A stretch of DNA of 11,134 nucleotides. Origin: RAM1 sp943372585 (lineage in GTDB: Bacteria > Pseudomonadota > Gammaproteobacteria > Burkholderiales > Burkholderiaceae_C). The stretch is from assembly GCA_943372585.1 (NCBI GenBank), contig CALRZF020000099.1, positions 1 through 11,134 of the forward strand, written 5' to 3'. The first letter of the stretch is position 1. The number at the start of each line of letters is the position of its first letter. Below the pieces are notes generated by a model. That model made no database searches and was not told the DNA's origin. It was given only the letters and a program-made list of their open reading frames with translations. Shown in pieces: positions 1-5,895 of the stretch. Both the position numbers and the translations under genes were made by a program.

Positions 1-200
1 ATGCCGTAGCCCAGCACGGTGGGCGGCAGCACCAGCGGCAGCATGAAGAAGGCTTCGAGCACGCCGCTGCCGGGGAACTGCCTGCGCGCAAAGACCCAGC
101 CCAGGCCCACGCCAAAGAGCAGCGCCAGCGCCGTCGCGAACGCCGAAACCTTGAGCGAAAGCACCAGCGCAGACCAGTCTGTGGTGAACAGCATTTCCAT
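1..200 (-). CDS. modB: Molybdate ABC transporter permease ModB, 5' part (gene continues beyond left edge)
   Basis: This is the N-terminal 66 residues of an inner-membrane ABC permease. ModB forms the channel that, with ModA and the ATPase ModC, imports molybdate. I translated it by hand. A first hydrophobic segment covers about residues 11-37, and the stretch LPLVLPPTVLGYG at 54-66 is typical of the ModB/CysT permease family. Two in-frame ATGs exist, at 206 and 200. I chose 200 because AAGGA lies about 7 nt upstream of it, while the same element would almost touch the ATG at 206. The gene follows a ModE-like regulator on the same strand, which favours molybdate over sulfate as the substrate. 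No modA lies between the regulator and this gene. A palindrome overlaps the start (see the operator entry). The 3' part is outside the window. Confidence 0.85.
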   Translation of the reverse strand, partial: MEMLFTTDWSALVLSLKVSAFATALALLFGVGLGWVFARRQFPGSGVLEAFFMLPLVLPPTVLGYG

Positions 201-225
201 CGTCATATCCTTGCGGATATTACGA
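200..225 (-). promoter_or_regulatory. Probable ModE-type operator overlapping the modB start
   Basis: On the plus strand TCGTCATATCC (200-210), TTGC (211-214) and GGATATTACGA (215-225) form an inverted repeat with 11-bp arms, 10 of 11 pairs matching. Half-sites of the form CGTnATAT/ATATnACG resemble described ModE boxes. A weak promoter fits on the minus strand: TTGGTG (240-245), a 17-bp spacer and TAATAT (217-222), so the -10 would sit inside the palindrome. Binding there would block transcription and cover the modB ribosome-binding site. The regulator encoded just upstream is the obvious candidate ligand-responsive protein. The site identity is inferred from resemblance and context. Confidence 0.6.
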
Positions 226-273
226 CAAGATCACTTTGACACCAATGCCCTGTATACGGGTTTGCACAGCGGC

Positions 274-621
274 TTACGGCGCAAGCAGCCGCGTCAGGGC
301 GGCGATGTCCCTGGCTGTTGCCACCCGCGCCGCACTTTCAATGGCACGGTAGTGCTTGACCAGCTCATTGCCCACAGGCGTCAGCGCTGTGCCGCCACCA
401 TGCGCGCCGCCGGCCGCCGTGCTGACCGCAGGTGCGTGCAGGGCCTGGTTCAACTCATCCACCAGCAGCCAGGCGCGCCGGTACGACATGCCCAGCTGCC
501 GCGCGGCCGCCGAGATGGAGCCTGTTTCGGCAATGGCCTCCAGCAGGGCGACCTTGCCCGGGCCTATGGCAATGCTGTCGTCGCGGTAGATCCTCAGGCG
601 GAACTGGACTTTGGACTTCAT
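274..621 (-). CDS. modE: ModE-like molybdate-responsive transcriptional regulator, DNA-binding domain only
   Basis: A 115-aa winged helix-turn-helix protein of the ModE N-terminal (LysR-like HTH) family. The core at about residues 22-60 contains the ETGSISAAARQLGMSYRRAW helix-turn-helix. It is followed by a Gly-rich wing, GGAHGGGTALT, at 71-81, as in ModE. E. coli ModE has about 260 residues with two molybdate-binding TOBE/Mop repeats after this domain; here the protein ends at residue 115 without them. I chose the ATG at 621 because it gives the family-typical start MKSKVQFRLRIY; a longer frame to 690 would run into the upstream gene. The start lies 13 bp after the stop of the SenA-like gene, so the two may be cotranscribed. 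modB follows on the same strand. The shine-dalgarno match is poor (GGGCGGG). It probably represses or activates molybdate uptake genes, but how it senses molybdate without a TOBE domain is unknown. Confidence 0.82.
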   Translation of the reverse strand: MKSKVQFRLRIYRDDSIAIGPGKVALLEAIAETGSISAAARQLGMSYRRAWLLVDELNQALHAPAVSTAAGGAHGGGTALTPVGNELVKHYRAIESAARVATARDIAALTRLLAP

Positions 622-634
622 GAAGGCCCGCCCA

Positions 635-1897
635 CTACAACGCGCAGGAGCGAAAACCCACAAACCCGTCGTCGCGCCCGGGCAAGGCAAAGCTGCGGTA
701 CTTGGGGTGCTTCATGCGGGCCCGGGTGGCGAACGATGCGCCGCGCTGCACCTTGGCCCGGCCGAACCACGGCTGCGCGCCCCACTCCGACTGGTGCGTC
801 CAGGGGTCGGGACAGAAGTCGGGGAACGGCTGCAGCGTGGTGCCCGTCCATTCGTGCACGTCGCCCCAGCGAAACCCCCGGCGCGCGGCCGTGTGGGCGG
901 CTACCTCCCATTCCACCTCGCTGGGCAGGCGCCGGCCGGCCCAGCGGCACCAGGCGTCGGCCTCCCACCAGCTCACATGCATGGCCGGCTGCGTGCCGGC
1001 CATGCGCGCAGGCTTGCCGAAATGCGTTTGCATCACCGCGCCGCTGGCCACACCGATCTGCTCCACATAGCGCGGACCCCGGCGCCCCTCCTGCTCAGCC
1101 TGCGCCTGCAGCCAGTCCCAGCCGCCGGGCAGCCAGTACCGCGGGTCGTCGTAGCCGCCGTCGTCCACGAACTCAACAAACTGCGCCCAGGTCACGGGCT
1201 GGGCATCGATTTCAAACTCAGGCACCTGCACGGCATGGGCCCAGCGTTCCAGGTCAAACACGAAGCCCATGGGCGCAGAGCCCAACATCCAGCGCGTGGC
1301 GGGAACAAGCAGCGGCTCGCGTGCCTGAACACCGCCGGGCAGCACGGCCTGCACGGGCAGCGCCAGCGCCTGTGCCATGGCCATGAGCTGTTCGCCGCGC
1401 AGGTCTTCGTGAAAAAGCGCCAGCCGGTAGAAGTACAGCGCATCGTCGTCATCGCTCGCCTTCTCCAGCAGGTCCAGGGTGCTCTCCAGCGTGTCCAGCA
1501 GCCAGGACCGGGTGGCATCCACCGGCGGCAGGTCCAGCATCCAGCGCGCCTCGGGCGGGACCAGCATCGGGCTCCACCAGCGGTCGGCATGCGGATCCAC
1601 CGACGCCAGCCGCGCCGGCTCGCCCGGGCAATGCGGCCCCAGGCCACGCTGAGTGTTGCGGCCGATCCAGAACTCCGCAAACCACCCGATGTGCCCGGCC
1701 AGCCAGAGCGGCGGCACCAGCTCGTCGCGCTGCGGCACGGCAAAGCCGGTGGCGCCCAGCGCCTGTTCGTACTGCCCCAGCAGGTACAGCGTGTGGTTGC
1801 GCGCGTCCATCAACGCCAGCGACAGCAATTCGCGCCCTGCGCCGCGCATGTCGGGTGAATCGATCGACGCAGTGATGGCAATGGGGGCGAGTGGCAT
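635..1897 (-). CDS. senA: SenA/EgtB-family non-heme iron C-Se/C-S bond-forming enzyme homolog with altered metal site
   Basis: A 420-aa protein with an N-terminal DinB-like helical domain (about 25-185) and a C-terminal formylglycine-generating-enzyme-type domain (about 200-420), the architecture of EgtB (ergothioneine) and SenA (selenoneine) synthases, which join a thiol or selenosugar to the hercynine imidazole. The SenA branch is suggested by LALMDARNHTL (27-37), PPLWLAGHIGWFAEFWIGRN (62-81) and the ending FATRARMKHP...GFRSCAL. The family's iron site uses one early His (H69 here) plus an HX3HXE motif. Here that motif reads H163-E-D-L-R167-G-E169, so the third His is Arg (codon CGC). The usual GDVWEW also reads GDVHEW at 345-350. 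No senB or senC partner is visible. It lies directly upstream of modE on the same strand. Activity is therefore uncertain: it may be a diverged or inactive homolog. Family assignment is firm; the SenA label is from remembered motifs. Confidence 0.7.
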   Translation of the reverse strand: MPLAPIAITASIDSPDMRGAGRELLSLALMDARNHTLYLLGQYEQALGATGFAVPQRDELVPPLWLAGHIGWFAEFWIGRNTQRGLGPHCPGEPARLASVDPHADRWWSPMLVPPEARWMLDLPPVDATRSWLLDTLESTLDLLEKASDDDDALYFYRLALFHEDLRGEQLMAMAQALALPVQAVLPGGVQAREPLLVPATRWMLGSAPMGFVFDLERWAHAVQVPEFEIDAQPVTWAQFVEFVDDGGYDDPRYWLPGGWDWLQAQAEQEGRRGPRYVEQIGVASGAVMQTHFGKPARMAGTQPAMHVSWWEADAWCRWAGRRLPSEVEWEVAAHTAARRGFRWGDVHEWTGTTLQPFPDFCPDPWTHQSEWGAQPWFGRAKVQRGASFATRARMKHPKYRSFALPGRDDGFVGFRSCAL

Positions 1898-2125
1898 GGT
1901 CCATTATTGACGTCGGGGCACCCGCTGCCACCCGACCAAGGGCAAACCCTGATCCCTAAGGGCTTACACCGTCACGTTGCTGTCAGCTTGCCTCTACAGT
2001 CGGTTCATAGAATTTACTTCTTACATACACTTGACATTCAGCACCCGGCCATCCGCATCGCACCGAGCGGGTTTTCCGGGTGCAGTCATGTGGGTAACGG
2101 TTTCTTTTTTCCCGGAGACAACGAC
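1898..2125. promoter_or_regulatory. Divergent intergenic region between senA-like gene and dctQ
   Basis: This 228-bp non-coding region must carry the promoters for both divergent units. Its AT-rich core is 2001-2040. For dctQ, candidates are TTCATA (2004-2009) with TACACT (2026-2031) at 16 bp spacing. TAGAAT (2008-2013) and TTGACA (2031-2036) are near-consensus hexamers without a good partner. A perfect 8-bp inverted repeat, GCACCCGG (2041-2048) and CCGGGTGC (2076-2083), lies in the presumed dctQ leader. CTGTCAGCTTGC (1980-1991) recurs upstream of dctP1. The dctQ ribosome-binding site GGAG is at 2114-2117. Promoter placement is weak; the region boundaries are secure. Confidence 0.4.
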
Positions 2126-2725
2126 ATGAATGGCTTACTGAAGTTCTCGAAAGGCGTGGACTGGCTGAACACCCAGGTTGGCAAATACGTCATCTGGCTG
2201 ATCCTGGCATCCACCGTCATCAGCGGCGTCAACGCCGTGGTCCGCAAGACGTTCGACATGAGCTCGAACGCCTACCTTGAAGTCCAGTGGTACCTGTTTG
2301 CGGCGGCATTCCTGCTGGCCGCAGGCTACACACTGCTCAACGGCGAGCACGTCAAGATCGACGTGATCTCGGGCAAGCTGTCCAAGCGCGCCCAGATCTG
2401 GATCGACGTGTTCGGCTTCGTGGTGTTCCTCACGCCCATGTGCCTGGCCATCCTCTGGTACGGCATCCCCTTCTTCCTGAAGGGCCTGTACTCCGGCGAG
2501 ATGTCGTCCAATGCCGGCGGCCTGATCCGCTGGCCCGTGTACCTCATGATGCCGCTGGGTTTCGGTCTGCTGCTGCTGCAGGGCCTGTCGGAGCTCATCA
2601 AGCGCGTCGCGTTCCTCAAGGGCCTGATCGAAGACCCCACCGCCAAGAAACTTGAAAAGACGGCGGAAGAGGAACTGGCTGAAGCCATCCGCAACCTGGC
2701 GCAATCCAAGGCCAAGGCCGGCTGA
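2126..2725 (+). CDS. dctQ: TRAP transporter small permease (DctQ family)
   Basis: A 199-aa inner-membrane protein, the small four-helix subunit of a tripartite ATP-independent periplasmic (TRAP) transporter, which uses ion gradients with a periplasmic binding protein to import organic acids. Hydrophobic segments lie at about 20-38, 52-71, 92-113 and 136-157. The family signature is seen in EVQWYLFAAAFLLAAGYTLL followed by NGEHVKIDV (52-80). The C-terminal 35 residues are a charged, probably helical cytoplasmic tail. The frame is open from 1907, but I chose the ATG at 2126 because GGAG sits 8 nt before it and the upstream stretch is intergenic and repeat-bearing. dctM follows after 14 bp. The closest remembered subfamily is the FcbT2-type (mannitol/chloroaromatic) small subunit. 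The substrate cannot be read from this subunit. Confidence 0.92.
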   Translation: MNGLLKFSKGVDWLNTQVGKYVIWLILASTVISGVNAVVRKTFDMSSNAYLEVQWYLFAAAFLLAAGYTLLNGEHVKIDVISGKLSKRAQIWIDVFGFVVFLTPMCLAILWYGIPFFLKGLYSGEMSSNAGGLIRWPVYLMMPLGFGLLLLQGLSELIKRVAFLKGLIEDPTAKKLEKTAEEELAEAIRNLAQSKAKAG

Positions 2726-2739
2726 GCAGGAACATCATC

Positions 2740-4512
2740 ATGGAATTCATCACCCACAACCTGGCCCCGATCATGTTCATCGGGCTCATCGTCTTCCTGC
2801 TGATGGGCTTTCCGGTCGCGTTCAGCCTGGGCGCCTGCGGCCTGTTCTTCGGCTTCATTGGTGTCGAGCTGGGCGTGCTGCCCGAGGCGCTGCTGCAGGC
2901 CCTGCCGCTGCGCATCTTCGGCATCATGCAGAACGACACCTTGCTGGCCATTCCGTTCTTCACGCTCATGGGCCTGATCCTGGAGCGAAGCGGCATGGCC
3001 GAGGACCTGCTGGACACCATCGGCCAGCTGTTCGGCCCCATTCGTGGCGGCCTGGCGCTGGCGGTGATCTTCGTCGGCGCTTTGCTGGCGGCTACCACCG
3101 GTGTGGTGGCGGCGTCGGTCATCTCCATGGGCCTGATCTCGCTGCCCATCATGCTGCGCTACGGTTATGACCGGCGCCTGGCCGCGGGCGTGATTGCCGC
3201 GTCGGGCACGCTGGCGCAGATCATCCCGCCGTCACTGGTGCTGATCATCCTGGCCGACCAGCTGGGCCGCAGCGTGGGCGACATGTACAAGGGCGCTTTC
3301 GTGCCCGGCTTTGTGCTGACCGGCCTGTATGTGCTGTACGTCGCAGGCATTGCCATGTTCAAGCCGCAATGGGCGCCTGCCCTGCCGGCCGAGGCCCGCA
3401 CCATCCGCGAAGACAACGGCGACGCCGGCCTGCCGTCGCTGCTGATCCTGACCATCCTCTCCACCGGTGCCGCCGTCGCGCTGGGCAAGAACTACGCGCA
3501 GGTCATCGCCTGGTGGAAGAACGCCCCCGTCGCCCCGGTAGCCCTGGACGAAACCATTGTGGTGTCCATGTGCGCCGGCGTGATGCTGGCCTTCGTGATC
3601 GCCGTCATCAACAAGGTCACGCGCCTGGGCCTGCTGTCGCGCATGGCCGAGCGAGTGACCTTCGTGCTGATCCCGCCGCTGCTGCTGATCTTCCTGGTGC
3701 TGGGCACCATCTTCCTGGGCATTGCAACGCCCACCGAAGGCGGCGCCATGGGCGCGTTGGGGGCCATCACCATGGCCGTGGCGAGGGGCCGCCTGAGCTT
3801 CTCGCTATTGCGCCAGGCGCTGAACACCACCACCAAGCTGTCATGCTTTGTGGTGTTCATCCTGGTCGGCTCCACGATCTTCAGCCTGAGCTTCCAGGGC
3901 GTGGACGGACCCAAGTGGGTGGAACACCTGCTGACCGGCCTGCCCGGCGGCCAGACGGGCTTCCTGATCGTGGTGAACATCATGATCTTCCTGCTGGCGT
4001 TCTTCCTGGACTTCTTCGAGCTGTCGTTCATCGTGGTGCCGCTGCTGGCCCCGGTGGCTGAAAAGCTCGGCATTGACCTGATCTGGTTTGGCGTGCTGCT
4101 GGCCGTGAACATGCAAACCTCGTTCATGCACCCGCCATTCGGCTTTGCGCTGTTCTATCTGCGCAGCGTCGCACCGATCAAGGAATACACCGACAAGCTG
4201 ACTGGCAAGCTCACCCAGCCCGTCACCACCATGCAGATCTACTGGGGAGCTGTGCCGTTCGTGGTGATCCAGATGATCATGGTCGGGCTGATCATCGCCT
4301 TCCCGGGCCTGGTGTCCAGCGGACTGGACAAGAACGTGAAGGTGGACATGAACCAGGTCACCCGCGACCTTCAGCAGATGTCGCCACTGGGCACGCCAGA
4401 GGCGATCCCCGGTGCCGAGATCAAACCCGAAGCCATCCCCACACCGGCAGAGGCCGCGCAAACGGCTGACGACGAGCAGAAGAAACTCGACGAGCTGTTC
4501 AACAAGAAATAA
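2740..4512 (+). CDS. dctM: TRAP transporter large permease (DctM family)
   Basis: A 590-aa polytopic inner-membrane protein, the transport subunit of the TRAP system. Family signatures include IPFFTLMGLILERSGMAEDL (71-90), TGVVAASVISMGLISLPIML (120-139) and ASGTLAQIIPPS (154-165), with HPPFGFALFY near the end. It is longer than DctM of C4-dicarboxylate systems (about 430 aa). The extra length is a mid-protein insertion (from about residue 210, polar then helical) and a 68-residue tail after the last membrane segment (from about 523), rich in Pro, Glu and Ala and ending in a charged helix. The long form fits the FcbT3-like subfamily that pairs with TakP/FcbT1-type binding proteins, which matches the two dctP genes nearby. 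AGGA lies 8 nt before the ATG. It is cotranscribed with dctQ and ends at the terminator at 4559-4592. Confidence 0.93.
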   Translation: MEFITHNLAPIMFIGLIVFLLMGFPVAFSLGACGLFFGFIGVELGVLPEALLQALPLRIFGIMQNDTLLAIPFFTLMGLILERSGMAEDLLDTIGQLFGPIRGGLALAVIFVGALLAATTGVVAASVISMGLISLPIMLRYGYDRRLAAGVIAASGTLAQIIPPSLVLIILADQLGRSVGDMYKGAFVPGFVLTGLYVLYVAGIAMFKPQWAPALPAEARTIREDNGDAGLPSLLILTILSTGAAVALGKNYAQVIAWWKNAPVAPVALDETIVVSMCAGVMLAFVIAVINKVTRLGLLSRMAERVTFVLIPPLLLIFLVLGTIFLGIATPTEGGAMGALGAITMAVARGRLSFSLLRQALNTTTKLSCFVVFILVGSTIFSLSFQGVDGPKWVEHLLTGLPGGQTGFLIVVNIMIFLLAFFLDFFELSFIVVPLLAPVAEKLGIDLIWFGVLLAVNMQTSFMHPPFGFALFYLRSVAPIKEYTDKLTGKLTQPVTTMQIYWGAVPFVVIQMIMVGLIIAFPGLVSSGLDKNVKVDMNQVTRDLQQMSPLGTPEAIPGAEIKPEAIPTPAEAAQTADDEQKKLDELFNKK

Positions 4513-4558
4513 GCCCGTCGGCAAGGCGGGGCGGGCAACCGCCCTGCCCCATCCCCCC

Positions 4559-4592
4559 AAAAAAAAGGCCGCGCAGATTGCGCGGCCTTTTT
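4559..4592. terminator. Bidirectional rho-independent terminator between dctM and dctP1
   Basis: A8 (4559-4566), GGCCGCGC (4567-4574), loop AGATT, GCGCGGCC (4580-4587) and T5 (4588-4592). The 8-bp GC stem is perfect and flanked by A and T tracts, so it can stop transcription from dctM (plus) and from dctP1 (minus), which converge here. A second GC-rich hairpin precedes it: GGGGCGGGC (4528-4536) pairs with GCCC-T-GCCCC (4541-4550), leaving one bulged T. Confidence 0.92.
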
Positions 4593-4611
4593 GCTGTGGC
4601 GCGAAAAGCGC

Positions 4612-5691
4612 TTACAGCTTTTGCGACTGCATGAAGCGGTCGAACGTGGCTTCCGTGAAGCGGAACCACAGGTTCTGGTCGGCGCGGAACTTGGAATAGT
4701 CGGCGTACACCTTCTTCCAGTTCTCGTTCTTGGCGTTCAGCTCTTCGTACACGGCCATCGAGGTCTTGAACGAAGCAGCCATCACGTCAGCCGGGAAGGG
4801 GCGCAGCTTGGCGCCCGCACCCACCAGCTGCTTGAGCGCCGTGGGGTTCTTGACGTCGTACTTGGCCTGCATGTCCACGTGGGCGTAGGCCGATGCGGAT
4901 TCGATGATCGCCTTGTTTTCGGGCGACAGTGCGTCGTAGGCCTTCTGGTTGACGAACAGGTCCACCTGCGGGCCGCCTTCCCACCAGCCGGGGTAGTAAT
5001 AGAACGGAGCGACCTTGTTGAAGCCCAGCTTCTGGTCGTCGTACGGGCCTACCCATTCAGCCGCGTCGATCGTGCCCTTTTCCAGCGCCTGGTAGATTTC
5101 GCCGCCAGGGATGTTCTGCGGCACACCGCCCATGCGCTCGAGCACCTTGCCTGCGAAGCCGCCGATGCGGAACTTCAGGCCCTTGATGTCGGCCACCGAC
5201 TTGATTTCCTTGCGGAACCAGCCGCCCATCTGCGAGCCGGTGTTGCCGCAGGGGAAGTTGATCATGTTGTACTTGGCGTAGAACTCGCGCATGAGCTTCA
5301 GGCCATTGCCTTCGAAGGTCCAGGCGCTCATCTGGCGGCTATTCAGGCCGAAGGGGATGGCTGCACCGATGGCAAAGGTTTCGTCCTTGCCGAAGAAGTA
5401 GTAAGGCACGGTGTGCGCGGCTTCCACGGTGCCGTTCTGCACGCCGTCCACGACGCCGAATGCGGGCATCAGTTCGCCCGCGGCATGCACGGAGATTTCG
5501 AACTTGCCGCCGGACATGGCCTTGACCTTGCTGGCAAACACTTCAGCCGCACCATAGATGGTGTCCAGCGACTTCGGGAAGCTGGAAGCAATGCGCCAGC
5601 GAATGGCGGCCTGTGCGTGCACGGCAGGCGCCACGCCTGCGGCCAGCACGCCGGCAATGCCAGCGTTTTTGATGAGTGAGCGACGATCCAT
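4612..5691 (-). CDS. dctP: TRAP transporter substrate-binding protein, TakP/FcbT1 type, copy 1
   Basis: A 359-aa periplasmic binding protein that captures the substrate and delivers it to DctQM. It belongs to the group of TakP (2-oxoacid binding, Rhodobacter sphaeroides) and FcbT1 (4-chlorobenzoate uptake). The leader MDRRSLIK followed by a hydrophobic stretch and AxA-like VHAQ at 24-27 is a twin-arginine signal peptide. Family motifs are AAGELMPAFGVVDGVQNG (70-87), AEWVGPYDDQKLGF (211-224) and PGWWEGGPQ (234-242), the last two near the ligand/cation site in TakP relatives. I chose the ATG at 5691, giving the same start as copy 2; AAGGAG precedes it by 10 nt. The longer frame to 5733 has no support. 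It faces dctM across a shared terminator and has its own upstream region after another terminator. About 50 residues differ from copy 2. The true ligand is unknown. Confidence 0.93.
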   Translation of the reverse strand: MDRRSLIKNAGIAGVLAAGVAPAVHAQAAIRWRIASSFPKSLDTIYGAAEVFASKVKAMSGGKFEISVHAAGELMPAFGVVDGVQNGTVEAAHTVPYYFFGKDETFAIGAAIPFGLNSRQMSAWTFEGNGLKLMREFYAKYNMINFPCGNTGSQMGGWFRKEIKSVADIKGLKFRIGGFAGKVLERMGGVPQNIPGGEIYQALEKGTIDAAEWVGPYDDQKLGFNKVAPFYYYPGWWEGGPQVDLFVNQKAYDALSPENKAIIESASAYAHVDMQAKYDVKNPTALKQLVGAGAKLRPFPADVMAASFKTSMAVYEELNAKNENWKKVYADYSKFRADQNLWFRFTEATFDRFMQSQKL

Positions 5692-5842
5692 TGAGCAATT
5701 TCTCCTTAAAGGTGATGAGACCGCAGCGATCATCGTTGCACGTCGCGCACGCGACCTGTCAGCTTGCTTGCAACTCGCTTAGGTGTTTGCGTTTAAGAAC
5801 TTCTGCTTTCAGCTTGTCGCGCTAACTCAAAGGTTCGCGCAT
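5692..5842 (-). promoter_or_regulatory. dctP1 upstream region with palindrome and shared 12-mer
   Basis: This stretch must contain the dctP1 promoter if the terminator at 5843-5872 works, but I found no convincing -35/-10 pair. It contains the palindrome GTCGCG-CA-CGCGAC (5742-5755). Directly next to it is CTGTCAGCTTGC (5756-5767), also found at 1980-1991. The ribosome-binding site AAGGAG lies in a small CCTTTAAGG palindrome at about 5702-5710. Confidence 0.4.
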
Positions 5843-5872
5843 AAAAAAACCGCGCCGAAGCGCGGTTTTTTT
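5843..5872. terminator. Symmetric UUCG-loop terminator after dctP2
   Basis: A7 (5843-5849), CCGCGC (5850-5855), CGAA (5856-5859), GCGCGG (5860-5865), T7 (5866-5872). The minus-strand transcript of dctP2 forms a 6-bp GC stem capped by C(UUCG)G, an exceptionally stable tetraloop, followed by seven U. It lies 23 bp beyond the dctP2 stop and should largely separate dctP2 from dctP1. By symmetry it could also act in the plus direction. Confidence 0.93.
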
Positions 5873-5895
5873 GAAACAGGAAGCAACGCTGTTGC

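Noticed and set aside
611..1858. 415-codon open frame on the plus strand opposite the SenA-like gene
   Set aside because: It is a GC-rich antisense shadow: Arg/Pro/His/Gln-rich, without any family motif, opposite a well-supported gene.
1947..1956. CCCTAAGGG palindrome in the senA/dctQ gap
   Set aside because: Short and isolated; this is expected by chance in a region this size.
1907..2125. Upstream extension of dctQ by 73 codons
   Set aside because: The stretch contains repeats and promoter-like sequence, and the ATG at 2126 has a good ribosome-binding site.
4599..4611. GCGC-GAAAA-GCGC hairpin before the dctP1 stop
   Set aside because: Four-bp stem with no T tract, next to a much stronger terminator.
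4591..5679. Long plus-strand open frame opposite dctP1 (a similar one at 6163-6963 opposite dctP2)
   Set aside because: The two resemble each other only because the dctP genes on the other strand are duplicates. No ribosome-binding site or recognisable domain; one would also cross the dctM/dctP1 terminator.
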